The notes under the pieces are model-generated. The model worked only from the letters and a program-made list of their open reading frames with translations. It ran no database searches and was not told the DNA's origin. A program made the translations under genes and the position numbers. A stretch of 64,000 nucleotides of DNA, taken from contig OU015538.1 of assembly GCA_907165065.1 (NCBI GenBank), positions 16,879,165 through 16,943,164 on the forward strand, written 5' to 3'. Source of the DNA: Caprimulgus europaeus. Its lineage: Eukaryota > Chordata > Aves > Caprimulgiformes > Caprimulgidae. Positions 28,103 to 40,800 of the stretch are shown here, piece after piece. Each line of letters opens with the position of its first letter. Positions within the stretch are counted from its first letter, which is position 1.

Positions 28103-28202
28103 GAAGGAGGCTACAGACATCAAACTAAATGTGATGAGGGATGGACAGAATGCAACTGTAATCATTCCTGGTATACCTGAAGTAGAAGGAAAAGTAACTT
28201 AG
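28103..28202 (+). other. Candidate 100-base exon
   Basis: The acceptor has a strong T tract (aattatttttttcatag, ending at 28102) and the donor is near-consensus (TTAG|gtaagaaa at 28203). If entered in phase 2, as the candidate at 12303-12379 would deliver it, the frame reads KEATDIKLNVMRDGQNATV and continues to a TAG that is exactly the last codon before the donor. A second frame is open until a TGA at 28178 and is unusually rich in Cys and Trp (CDEGWTECNCNHSW). Product unknown. A stop at the exon edge would make any following exon 3' UTR. Confidence 0.25.
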
Positions 28203-30206
28203 GTAAGAAACTGTCAGTAGTGCTTAGGTAGTTGCATCTCTGGGCTTTCTTCATGTCCTGCAGTGTTTTTGACCTGCATCCAAGTGCAGTGGCTGAAGCC
28301 TTGACAAAATGGTGATTAATAACTGTGGGTGGTAGAACCCAGTCAGAGATCCATACTCCTATGCTACTTTTGCTGGGTGGTATCAATGTCTTCTTGGCTG
28401 CTTATTTGTTCTGTAACTTTAGGGAGCGCAGATCTCGTGTCATAATTTTTTTGAGGGCTTTTACCTGAACTTGTAACTATTGTTTCTGCTTTGTCTCATC
28501 TGTTCTTTATCAGAGCCATTATGATTTTTTCATCTTGTGAGTTGTGTTTTGGGTATTTTAAGAAAGGGGGAAATTTTGCTCAGAGGCCATCCTAAAGCAT
28601 TTTAATGTTTCTGTTTATTTTGAATGACAGATTAAAAAAACCAAAACTAACAACAAAACCACCCCTATCCCTTAAACTCAGGAAATAAAATATAACGCTT
28701 CCAAACAATATGCACTCCCTCCATACCACAGCTCCTCTGTAAAACTGCTTTTTGTGCATTTCAGTTTCTCTGTTTCTACCCAAATATCAATTTCCCTGAG
28801 CAGATGCAGGGCTCTCGGGATCTGTGCCTTTTGGCCATCCAGACTGCCTAAGCACTGCAGGACCTGGGAACTCAGCCCAGAACTTCCAGGCTTGCAGCTC
28901 TGCAGCAAGGAAGCCCTAAGAGTCCTGGATTCAACCCGTAGTTCCACTTCCTACACATTTTCTAATGCCAACAGAGAAATGGATGGAGCAATGGCTCCCC
29001 AGGCTCTTGGCCTCCAAGTTGCAGAGCGGGGAACTTGGGGAGCCACAACTAGTTCCAGTGTTTGCAGCACAGGAGCACCTTGGATGGGTATAGCTGTGGG
29101 ATACCTACAACATTAATCTGATCATGTGTTGCTAGTGAAAACCTTGGTATTAGGTGAGAGTACTGAACATCTTTTTCCTGAACTCCACTGCAGATGCCTA
29201 ACAGCTTCTCTAGACCTGTCCTTCAGTGGTTCCATTAAGTCTCACTGCAGAGGTGCTGTGTGACAGACTGGTTGTGTAATTCCAGGCTCATATACCATCT
29301 TGACCAGTCTTGTATCTGGTGGGTGCTACAGCTCCCTTGCAACCCAAAAATGGGGCTTTGGGGAGGTAAGGGAGGAAATGCACACTCTGATACATGTTCA
29401 GTTAGGAGTTTGCACCTAATCTTACCAATAGAATTTCATAGAGACGCTTTTTGTCAGATTCATGTGGGATCAATCTCTCCTTAAGATATACTCTGTTGGA
29501 GTATTCTGGTTCTCTTTGTTGAAGTACAGAGCTTTCAGCAACACAAAAACCTTCCCAGCTACCAGATCCAGGATTTTCCATACACCTGGTCATTCAGCAG
29601 AGCTAGACAGAGAAATGAAATAAGTAATAGAATGAAATTGAAATAAATTTTCATTACAGATCTGTCTGAAACTTTAAAGTCCAAGATGAATGGTTTTAAT
29701 TAGCTCAGGACACTTTGGTTTTCCTATAACTCAAATGTGTCAACTTTACAACATGCAGGCCCTTAGGCTATCATTTGAAGTGAATCATCTTTATTTTACA
29801 GTGTTTAAACTGGGCATATATTCTGGTTTTTGTGATACTCTGTAAAATCTGACAGATTGTGACTGGGGGCTTTATTTTCATACCTGTAAATAAACAAAGA
29901 ATTGTTTTACAATATTCCAGTAAGTCTATTTTACGATTAGTCATGAAAAAGCTCGGAGAATCATTTTTAGAACAGGCTGTGGCCCTGCATTATTATGCTT
30001 TCAGTTAAGGTAATGGGAATTCAATAGAGTCCTGTCTGAAAGGATATATCCTACCAGTCATGTAAGTGCAATAAGGATCAATTTGATAGGCTTTAATTAC
30101 TTTAGTGCTCATCTGGTAATTCTTTTTTTTTTTAAAATTTTTATTGTGAACTGTGCATTACAGATCTAGTACATATGCAAAAACCTAAACTTCTTTCCTC
30201 TTTCAG
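28203..30206. other. Noncoding DNA with GC-richer patch
   Basis: The stretch 28750-29110 is clearly GC-richer than its surroundings and keeps a 120-codon plus frame and an 89-codon minus frame open. The translations are Ser/Leu/Cys-rich with no recognisable motif. It may be a relic of an old repeat or a regulatory patch. Confidence 0.45.
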
Positions 30207-30284
30207 ACTTTTACATAGTGCTCCAGCCCAGAAAGTGCATCCAGCAGTATGGAGTGTGGAAAGAGACACACGACGGACATTCAG
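30207..30284 (+). other. Candidate exon (78 bases, or longer terminal exon)
   Basis: A strong acceptor ('cttctttcctctttcag', ending at 30206). A donor-like gtcagt follows at 30285. If the donor is ignored, a frame entered in phase 1 stays open from 30209 to TGA at 30455-30457 (about 82 codons, beginning FYIVLQPRKCIQQYGVWK). An ATTAAA poly(A)-type hexamer follows near 30598, so a terminal exon is also conceivable. Not phase-compatible with the 12303/22681/28103 chain as coding sequence. No homology recognised. Confidence 0.15.
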
Positions 30285-32414
30285 GTCAGTCCTGCTTTGC
30301 ATCATTTACTTTTTCTTCCTCCAGGATTATGTCACAAGTTCTTGCCCTTAAGAGGATAGGGCTTGCACCAGATTTCAGGATTGATGTGAATCTGAAAATG
30401 CATGAAACAAATGACGACATCAGCCAGGGGCCAATTACATTGTACACTAGCAAATGATACTAAGAAGACCTGAGCTTCCCATTCAGAAATGACACTAAGG
30501 ATCACACTTGTGAGAATATTTGATTTGTTTTATAAAAGGCTATTCAGAAAAAGAAAAAGACAAGATAAATTGCTATTTTTATATAGATGTATAGACAAAT
30601 TAAAGCAATAGATTCTAGAGTGCTGGAAAACTGTCCTTGTTCTTTGGCTTCTGTCCACATTTATTCTTTGAGATGTTGTTTATATTGGGGATTTGCTTCC
30701 ATGTCAGTCAAGGACAAACTGCTGTCAGAATAGCTAATCTGTTGTAAATGCCAGCCCATGTCGGGTGTCCCATTACCATAGTCTGTCCTCTAACTTACTG
30801 TGCTTCCAGGAAGGGGACGTTTGTGGCAATACAAGTAGCAAACTTCATTAGCTGTGCCAAGACTGGGGTCAGCGTGAGGTTCTGAGCTGGGTGAAAATAT
30901 TGCTGCTTACAGCTGTTTGTCACTGCTCTGTCTCTGCTCTGCCCGGGAAATGAGTCCCCACTCTCCCTCCTCCTGTTCAGCTCTGCTGGTGTCGCAGCAC
31001 GTGTGGCTGTTCCCTCGCTGGGACACACACAGCTGGGTGGGTGAATTTGCAGGAGTGGCAATTCTACTGTGGGAGAGGAGTGAGGGCAATGAGGTGCTTG
31101 GGGTGGCTCAGGCTCAGCTGCGAGAGGTGCTCATCTAACCCAGCCCAAAGCTGTGTAGTACAACTAACCCACTACCTGATTGTTGCTAGCTATGAAGCCC
31201 AGCAATATTCTTCCAAATGAAGGCTTTTGAGAGGCAGCACAGAAATCTCTTGCTGGTGCCTGCATTGGTATTTTAAAGGAGTCAGAATGAACAACAGTGA
31301 GCAAATAATCTTATGGTGATGTGAAACACTTCTCTGATGATACCACTTGCCTGTTTGCAGAGCAGAATGCCAAGCTTCTGAAATGGACGCTTTCATCACC
31401 GCTATTAAGGAGTAACTTGTGCAAAGTGATGAGCTTTTGCAGAGGCTTCTTATAGAAGAATTCAGTTTTGCCTTGTTCCTTCCCTTCAGTTTTAATCTGC
31501 TTCTTTCCTCATTGCCAAAAAGCATGAATAACAGCTTGAAGTGCTGGAACCAATAAGCAGATAACTTTGAGGAGGTATAAAATGTTTTAATTCTCCTGGT
31601 TCAGATATATAAAACAAGTTTCCCTAGGGGAGTGTTTTTCCTTGTTAACTCATTTATAAGATAACTGAAGCTACAGGTGTTCAGCTTTAATAAGGCATTA
31701 GTGAACAATTATATAAGACACTAAAAATAAAGCTAGAGTCTTTGCATGAAGGAAATGAACTCTGAGTGAAAAAAATACTTAACAGCAAAACTGCACAATC
31801 AAATAAGGGAGAAGATTTTTAGAAAATAAAATTGTTGGATAAAATCTTTAATACATACAGAAAAGATGTTGAAAGAAGGAAATAAGGGCTCTATATTTTT
31901 ATGTGAAAGATGTGCAAAGGCACCAATAATATACAAAGGAATAACTGGTGCTAACATTTCTGATAAAATCATTTTGTGCTTGGATTAAAATGTTCTGTAA
32001 AATATTGCTTTAAAATAGTGCAGAGCCAGCTTTCTGCTAACAGGGAATGTTGTATTCACTGGATTTATAAAAATCTCATTTCAATTGTAAACCAGTGGCT
32101 CTTCTGTGTTTGTGTCTGAGTACTGTATAATTCTGCAGACAGCTCAACTAGCAGCATTGCTGAGAGAAAGAGGAAATTAGATGTATTAAACCTGAAGAAT
32201 CAGTGACATTCAAGTAACACTTTTGCTCTTGTATTTCTCATTTGTTAGAAGGCAGTTCCTAATAAAAATTCTAACATGTCTTAGCCTTGGAAACAATTAT
32301 CTGTTTTATTATCCTCAACAGAACAAATTTAGGACAGTGGTTCTGACAGTTTCTTAATTATAAGAAGATATCTCGTGAAGTGCTTGGCTTCCATTTGTTT
32401 TCATCAGAACTTAC
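30285..32414. other. Noncoding DNA with GC-richer patch
   Basis: Positions 30800-31130 form a GC-richer island with several CpGs and CAGCTG-type E-boxes, open in more than one frame on both strands. A minus-strand acceptor/donor-like pair ('attttcacccag', then donor gtaagt at 30798) brackets a short open segment. No family recognised. The rest, 31150-32400, is AT-rich with nothing identified. Confidence 0.45.
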
Positions 32415-32531
32415 CATTTTTACTCTTCACAGTTGCATCAGACTCCCTCTCAACTTCAACTTTAATGAGAAATGGTACATTGGACCAACACTCATCTCTC
32501 ATGTGAAATTCCTTTTCAGATTTGTTTTGTG
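32415..32531 (-). other. Candidate 117-base exon, phase 1-1
   Basis: Read on the minus strand, an excellent pyrimidine-rich acceptor ('ttgtgtctctacttcatatcag') precedes 32531, and a strong donor (AAATG|gtaagttc) begins at 32414. The enclosed 117 bases are open in one frame, entered and left in phase 1: QNKSEKEFHMRDECWSNVPF then LIKVEVERESDATVKSKN. The peptide looks protein-like (alternating hydrophobic LIKVEVE strand, one N-x-S sequon), and its phase pattern matches the candidate at 53049-53168. I do not recognise the family. Chance remains a serious alternative. Confidence 0.25.
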
Positions 32532-35500
32532 CTGATATGAAGTAGAGACACAAGGAGGTGGGAACTTTACCAGTGTTTCCAGTCATAGAAGTGGAAGTCC
32601 TTCTACCTTTGGCGCAACTTGCACTCGTAAGCTGCTAAATATGTTTATGAAGTTATTTGTAAATACCACATCTAAGATCACAGCAGATACTGTCTCTGAG
32701 TTGTTTATTCATGGGGATGTAGTTAGGTAAAGAAGTGAGTTTGAAGTGGCTTACCACTTCTCTCTTTGATATTCTCAGGCAAAGTTAAGGACTATGTGAG
32801 AGGCATGAGTTGTGCAAGGAGACCGAAACACTTCAGTGTATGTACATGGCTTTGAAAACACAAGAATGAGTCATTGTAACGAGTCAGTGCACATCATTGT
32901 CCAGAGCTGTGAATACAGTCTGCAGCTGTGGAAATACCTCTGCAGTGCTGCTAACAAAAGGGCTTTGTGGTAATTTAAGAATAGAAGGCATTGCAGTTCA
33001 AGATGAGTGAAAAAACCACATTTCCTACATTTCCTAGTCATTCCCTAGCAAAATACAGAAAGTGGTTGATCTTTGTAGATCTGTGAGAACTACAAATATT
33101 TGACTTCATATTTGTCTTTTCTTACAATAGACAAAAGACATTGTCCAAACATTACCATTATTAATTGGAATAAACTGAAGTAGATTTTGATGTTTTACTT
33201 CTTTTTGCTAGCCTTGCAGTGTGTTTCAATGCAGGTATATATTTACATCCCTCTATCTATATTTATGTATATATAAGTAGATGTATAGTATATATGTACT
33301 ATATATGTTTATACATACAAACAGCAGTTTTTCTTTTTGATTTTGCAGGAGATGCATCCACCTCTTGTTAATACTAAAGACTAAGGTAATAACGCTTTTT
33401 TTTTTTTTTCTTTTAAAAAAATGTTTAAATCTGGAATTGGGCCACTTTTTATGATATGTCTGTTTCAGAGACAGTCAAACTTATACATGTTTGATGGCTG
33501 TACCTGTGTCTTTTTGAGAAGGTAGGAATAACATTGTTTTCCTTGAAAGCTGGCTGTGTTTTTTGTTCTTGCTGGCTAATTCCTTAACTTGGCAAGCTAA
33601 AGTTTCAGAATTAACACAGGAAATACAATTCTAGGGTATTCTTTGAAATTCCTATGTTTAATGCCTTTAGTAGTTATGCAATTTCTTTACAGAAACAGAA
33701 TGTGGTTTTTTGGAGGGGTGGGGTTTTTTTAGTCTTTTTTTTTTTTTTTTCTATACCTTCCTGTTAGTTCATTAAAACTTGGATATCTTCTGTGGTTACT
33801 AATGGCTTGGTATTAGTACCTGTAAATCATAGCCAAACTGAGAAAATTCAAGCAGCTAGAAATAAGTGTGAGAATCTGGAGGTAGTGTTAGGTACACAGG
33901 TATTTTTAAAAGATAACTTAGGTTTAGATGAACATCTCAAATAATTATATTACACTGGGAACAGAAAAGCAATCTGTTAACTGTTACTTATGTCGTGAGC
34001 TCTTCCTCTTCTGTAAAACCTGTAATTCTGTGGAATTCAATTTCATATTCTGTGGGGTTTATTTGTTCATTAATGTAAAATCTCAACTCATTTTGTTGCA
34101 AGGGAGAAGGGTCTTAAAACCGTGCTCCCCACTGAGAAATCAAAATTGTAATTGTGTTTGACCAGTTTATACCTGAATGTATTTTTCCATGGGATGTTAA
34201 TGCTCTAATATGTTTTCCTTTCTGGTTTTCCTTTCTAGTTTTCTTTTCAGTTTTTCATTAGGTCTGTATCTATTAAATTATTTATATTATAAAGATTATA
34301 TTAAGTATATGCAATTTGTGGTGTGACTATAGTAACAAATCTGACAGATCCTTACATTTTAGAATGTCTTACTTCTGTATCTCTGCTTATTGCAATTAGA
34401 CCTTTCTGTAGCTAATGAAACATATGTGATTTGTTTGTTTATGCCTGAGGACTGAATTTGTTGCTGAATAATGCAAAAACATACACAAGGATGAGTATAG
34501 TAAATGGAAACAGGAATGTGTGCACAGAGGATGTGTGAGCAAAGTGAACTGAAAGTGATGTTAAAGCTTTGGCTCTGGCTCTACCTGCTCAGTGCAGGTG
34601 GAAGCATGTTTATGTTAATACCTGTGTGCCTGTGCCAGACTGGAAATTCACCACAGGCTGCACAAGAATGGCTATGTTATTTGACAAAAAAAATAGTAAC
34701 TCATACAGATTTTTACCTTAAATGGAATTAAAAGAAACAATCCTAATGGCTCAGATGTCGATGGGCTATTTGGCAAGATACAAACATTTGCTTTCCTGCC
34801 CTGTGCTCTGCTGGCAGATTCTGAGCAGAGTAGTCTTTCTCTACAGCTATCTAGAAAAGACTGCACATGAACATCCACAATTCACTTTCAAGTATGTTAA
34901 TATTTGAAACCAGGCCTACAGCATAAATATTTTGCTAAGATCTGTTCTGTGAGAGTTCAAGGCAGATCCTTGTTTAGGAAAAGGCTAGTATAATTCTGCT
35001 CAGGATCAACCATTGGAATTCCTTTCCCTGACACATCAAATCATTACTCATCCATGCCTATTAATAACAATCTTTATAAAAACCTGGTATTTTTAAAGCA
35101 GTACAGATAAGATGAAGGGAAATCTAGTTTGTTTAATTAAAAAGGTATCAAAATGCTACTGACTGATGTTAGTGCATTAGATTTTCTCCCAGAAATAACT
35201 TCAGTGGAATTGCATCATGAATTAATATGGTCCAGTTCATTTTATGTTTCGAAAAGTGCAGAAGTAGGGAAGAATGGTGCTTTATATCAGTCTTGTACAA
35301 AAAAATTCTGCCTTTGATGTTTCTTTGATTGAGAAACTGCTCTGATTTTTATAGCAGCATAGTGGGTGCCGAAGTTGCATCTCCTTCATCCACAACACCT
35401 GCTTTTATCTGGCATCTGTAGTGATGTGCTGTGTCAATACAGTTTTGCTCATAAACTTTGACAGGTTCAGTATATAATCTCTACCCCTGCAGACAGTCTT

Positions 35501-37764
35501 CAGCTCTGCTGTCCATGTTGTGGAATTAATGCCACACAGCTCAACAATTTGCCTTCAGCATGTCCTTGTGCTATTTGTCTGGCCTCTCTCTCAGTCGTTC
35601 ACTGTAAATGGCCATATAGACATAGCTCTGAGCAGTATTTATCCAACATATGCATTGAATGCCCACACCAGCACAACTGAGCTTGAAGGATCACTGGTTC
35701 AATGCTTCACATTTTACTATGAGTTTAATTTTACACTGTATGTAATATCAGCCAAGTATCCTCCATGGGGATTGTATTGTTCAACTAATCAACTAGCAGA
35801 AATTAATTGAAAATCTTTGTGCCTGGTTATGGATACAGAGTGATTTTCTTGCAATAAGGAATTCAGCTACATTCTGGAGTAAAATGTAGCTCATATTAAT
35901 TTAGAAGGGCACTCTACTGAAGTATCCTTAAGTCTTTGTTCTCTTATATAGCACCTCGTTATATACCTACACACAAAAAGTCAATGCTTCTGGTTTTACA
36001 AATACAAACTTCTGTATTTGAAGAAACTTCAACTGAAACTTCAACAAAAACACACACCAAACTGATAAGATAATCAATCCATTAATCAAATTATTAATAT
36101 GAATACAAAATAGTAGTCATCATGGGGTCTGATGAGTGAATTGTTTCCCTAAGAAAGTATGATTAAACACTCACCAGTATTATTAAGTACAAAGTAGTAG
36201 TTGGTGTACCATTGCTTTTGGAGTTACTCAGAGTAGGAATTCCCTAAGCCATAAAGTTGTGTCTGTGCACACACAGTTAAACCAGTTAAGCTCAAGTATC
36301 TGAGACCTTCTCAAAAGAAAATTGTTTACAGTTTCAGCTTTGTAACTGGGACTTTTTTGTGCTTTATTATTTTAGGGGTCACGCATGCCTCTGATCACAT
36401 GCCTTGTCTCCCTTTCTGGCTGATTTCCCATCCCTGTGCATTGCCTGAGGCTGTTCTACCTCAAGTGAACATCAGATGTTGAGGTTGCCTTTGAATTTCA
36501 GCATTATCATATATCAGATCACAGAGTCCTCATCTACTGTGTCATGGAAGGCAGTTACTTTCTATCCTGAATTAAGACAGCTTGTGTATGCTTTGAGCTT
36601 TAATTATTTGAGTCATATTGAAGTCATTAAGAAGATGTAGCCTAAAGTTTTATATGCATATGTGGGCAAATGTTTGCAGAATCAGACTCTAATTTCACAA
36701 ATTAGTTTTGTGGTGAGACTTAAGAGACAGGCAGAGTTTTATAGATTGAGAGGAAGGTGATTTTCGAACAGGTTTTTGAGAAGACGAAAGATTAATAGAA
36801 ACCATATGTAGGACTCTCTAAGTGATTCAGCGGGGTCTAGACAGTTGCCCTTTCTTTCTGTTCTAATGTCTTGTGCAACAATGACAGAAGCCATATGTGA
36901 GCAGCAAATAAACCCATCTTAACTCATGTCTTCTCTGTTTAAACTTTAATCAGTCTGGTTTAGCTGAAAGAAGATGAGTATTTAAGAGTGAAAATGTCAC
37001 ACAAACAGCCTATCAGCATATACCACAAGGTATGTTATGAAACTAAAATTATATTGTGTGTAATGAAACTGAGTGAAAACATTTAACTCCAAAATTTCTA
37101 GCTGTTTTATGGTGTATACATCTCAGTATTAATTATTCTATATCCTAACCTCTCCATATATTCTGATTTTCTTTACTTCATATGTTCCATGTTTTTTTGA
37201 CCAGATGTATTTCCTCATGTTTGGGTTTTATCATTTTCTTGTCTGTTTTTTTCAGCATGCTTTTTCCCATTAACTTTTGTTAGTGCTGGTAGTTAGACAA
37301 TTGGATGTATTTCTCAATGCTTTGTCTGCCTGCCTCTTTTTTATGTGTGAATCTCAACTTAAAGGAATAAAGAAAAAAAATTACTGTCTATTTTGAAAAA
37401 TTCCATGAACAGTTACAATTCTGGATAAACTTGTTAAGAACTTAAGATTCCATTTTCAGGACCAATTTCAGTCTGAAGAAACTGATTGTTGCTATCTATT
37501 TTTTCCTGATTACACTGTTCTTTTAGGTAACATTTGAGGTTTGAAAATCTATTATAAAGGACTAAAAAGAAAGAAGAAAAAAATAATAAATTCCTCAAAG
37601 ATCTTACAATGATTCCAGGATTATTATTTAAAAGGGAGTGACATGTAAAAAAGAGCAGAAAAAGTACTTGTTCTCCTATGAGTTGTATCTAGTACCAGGT
37701 TCTCAGTTGTTAGATAGCCTGTTTTGTCCTTCACTTTCTCATGTTCACAAAATCTGGTCTTCAG
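32532..37764. other. AT-rich noncoding DNA, nothing recognised
   Basis: Includes AT-rich low complexity at 33235-33325, T-runs near 33396 and 33738, and a few splice-like signals (for example a minus donor gtgagt at 36173) without supporting context. Confidence 0.5.
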
Positions 37765-37897
37765 CTGCCTCCCTCCCATACAAAGCTGTGAATAATTTCT
37801 TTATCTTAAAGTGCTGCTTTCGCAGAAACTGTCTGGCATGGGCTTTTGTATTTTCCGTTAGTACCATGTCAAGACCTTTGCATCTTCATCAAATGAG
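37765..37897 (+). other. Candidate 133-base exon
   Basis: Acceptor-like 'ctggtcttcag' ends at 37764, and a consensus donor ATGAG|gtaagtg starts at 37898. One frame runs open through it (SSAASLPYKAVNNFFILK and onward to HLHQMR) but shows no recognisable domain. An internal alternative acceptor lies at 'tgctgctttcgcag' (ends 37824). The consensus donor is the main reason for listing it. Confidence 0.15.
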
Positions 37898-40800
37898 GTA
37901 AGTGATTTTTTTTCTGGCAGGCTGGAGTAGTGATATAATGCAATTCTATCTCATACTTGGATATTTCCAAATTATTGGCATTGTGTTTGGTAGCTTACAT
38001 CGGGTTTTTTTTAACAGTGGTAAAATAAGGGATAAGTAAGGTGAAGAACGGTGTTCTTAATAATGCAATTAAATTTTAGGTGTATGAAATAGAAGTAATT
38101 ATACCATATTTAGGGAGTATTACTTTTGTTGGTTTTTTTTCCCCTGAAAAACTGCATTATGGAGTTAGATACCATCAGGAGAAAACTGTCTCCTTAATTA
38201 ACATCAGGTTTTTTACATCTTGCCGGGACTAACAGTTTGTCAGTTGGTAAATAAATATTTGACTCAAATGTAATCAGTGACTTCGCATTTACACATTGTA
38301 TAGCTGTCATAATATTGGGAAATTAGATTTTTCCTAGGCCAATGCAAGCCTTAATGTTCAATCCGTCACAAAGCTTAGGTAGGTCCTGACACGCTTTTAA
38401 AGATTTATACTGTAACAGTACATTTAGTAATGGTAATAAACTGACTAAATCTTATATTTCACTGTAATGTGCATTTCGAAGGAGTTATAAGTTATTCAGT
38501 CACTATGTAAAGAAAACACACGTAGGTAGCAAGACATGAGATCTTCGAGTTGGTCTCACTTTTAAATTAAATTATGTGCTAGATTAACAAATGGCAGTAT
38601 TAACTGAGGCAGAGTAGAATAATTCTGCCAAAGTAAATGCTCCAAGAGCTAAATTATTTTCCTTTGTATCATTGCAACTTTTTGTGTAACTCATCTGAAA
38701 AGCAAGACAACTTTCTGCTCGTTGGCTTTGTGGATACAGTTCAGTTTTCTTAGGATTTATAACTGATCCAGCTTTACACTGCAAAGTATTTAGATATTCA
38801 ATTAATTGCAAGCAAATGTAAAAACACTTTCTTAATAAAATAAGTTTATCAGTTTTATTACTGGGATTTGAAGCTGGATTCTAAGGACACACCACAAGAC
38901 AAAGCACTGAACATCTGCACTGGCTTAAGAACCCCTTGTCCTGCCTTTGCATTGTTACCATGCTCACGCTGTGACAAGCCATTCGTTCATGTGGGCTGGA
39001 GCAATTTCTGCAGGATTGTGCTCTGAACTGCATCAGAGATTTGCTGTGTTTTGTATAACCTGATCTGGGTCATAGCAAGGCTGTACAGTGTAAACTAAAG
39101 GGGATGTAACCTATGAAGAAGGCCAAAAATAGCAAATTACTAAATCAGAGTTGTCACTAATCCTCTCTGTTGGGAACTACTTCCTTACCTAATGGCAGAA
39201 GAATGCAGCCTGAGGTGGACTTGCACACTTCTGCAGTATCGTGTGTGTCGTGTTCGGTGTCTGTCGTTCCAGAAAGGGTCAGTGGTTTTCATAACAACTG
39301 CTCCCAACTTTTGGGAAATAATCCTTTGGTTTTGTTGAAATACTGTCTTTCAGTAATTAAGTTTACTAATTGAATGTAGATTTCAAAACACTTATTCAAG
39401 TGAACAGTGCTGCTGAAATACATTTTGTCAAAAGACAAAGTAAATCTGTCAGTTCAGAACAAAGAAAAATGTCCAAGAAACTACAGAAGATCATTTTCCC
39501 TTAACTCTCTAAAAGAGTTTTTATTATAATATGGAAAACATTTTTTCCCACAAAGCCAAAGTGTTTCATTTATGTGGATTATTTGTCTATACTGCCTATA
39601 TCCTCCTCCTGATAAAATTTCCAGTAAGTTATGCATATTCTTATTAAATGTGTGATCAGACCCTAATATTTATTTCAGGTAATGGAAAAAGTAGCTGGAA
39701 ATTGGATTTCTGTGTTTTGCAAAACACACAGAAAATAAATTATTCTCTAACTTATTCTAATCTTTGAGCACTAACATTTGTATTATTTACAGTTCAGGAA
39801 TGTTCAAAAAAATCTCATTTAGTGAATTAAATCATTTTTGAGAGGTTTATTGTCAGTTGCCTTGCTGCCTGCTTGGGCAGCTCATGTCAGCTCAACTTTC
39901 TGTATATAAAGGATTCAAAACCACAACTTTGATTTTCCAAAAAGACTTCAGAAGTCTTTTAGAAAAAATTGTATTTTCTGTTGAAAATAATAATCTTCTA
40001 AATTTTATTAAAAACTCCCTTTGAATATATTTGACTCTTCCTGTTTCCCAAGGACAGTATATAAAAGAAATTGTGAAATGGAGTCTGTAGACACCTAATG
40101 CTACTGAGAAGCCTAGCTTTGCCTAGCAAGCTGTCAGACCAAGAATAGTCCAGGGTCCTACTATTTACTTGGAAATAAAATACAATTCTCTTCATAGCTG
40201 TACCATTTTTTGGTAGTGAAAACCATCAACTATAAACTTTGTCTTGGACATATGAATAAGTAATATTTTACTAATTTTCTTCAAAGAGCTGAAGACAACT
40301 GATTTTAAGCTAGTCCATATTTTTGTGTAGTGTTAATATAAACCAATAAACTAAGCTAGACTTTTGTTATCAAGACTGGGTAACTTAGGGCCTTTAAAAA
40401 AATCTCATATGCAGTGAGATGACCAGACTGGGACTGTTTATGTTACAGAATAGAAAGAAAGAATAAGAAGGGGCACGAGAGAAGAAGTCACAATAAATAA
40501 TTGTGTGCCTAGGTAGATTAGTTTTTGTTTAGCGCTTTATTCACTCTTTCTAACAAAATAAAGCATCCAATCAATTTGAAGTATATGAATGAAAGGAATT
40601 TCTTTACTATTCCCAATTAACATATTGAATTAGCTGCTGCCAGAAAAAAATGAGGGGGGACTGTTTCTTAAGATTTAAGAAAGGGAGTGGAGAGGGTAGT
40701 GATAACATCTGCATTTTTAACCTCACATAATGTCTAGTACTTCTACAATATGATTAATCCTGTTATAGAAAAGTATTTCACAGGGAATATATTTTATCAC

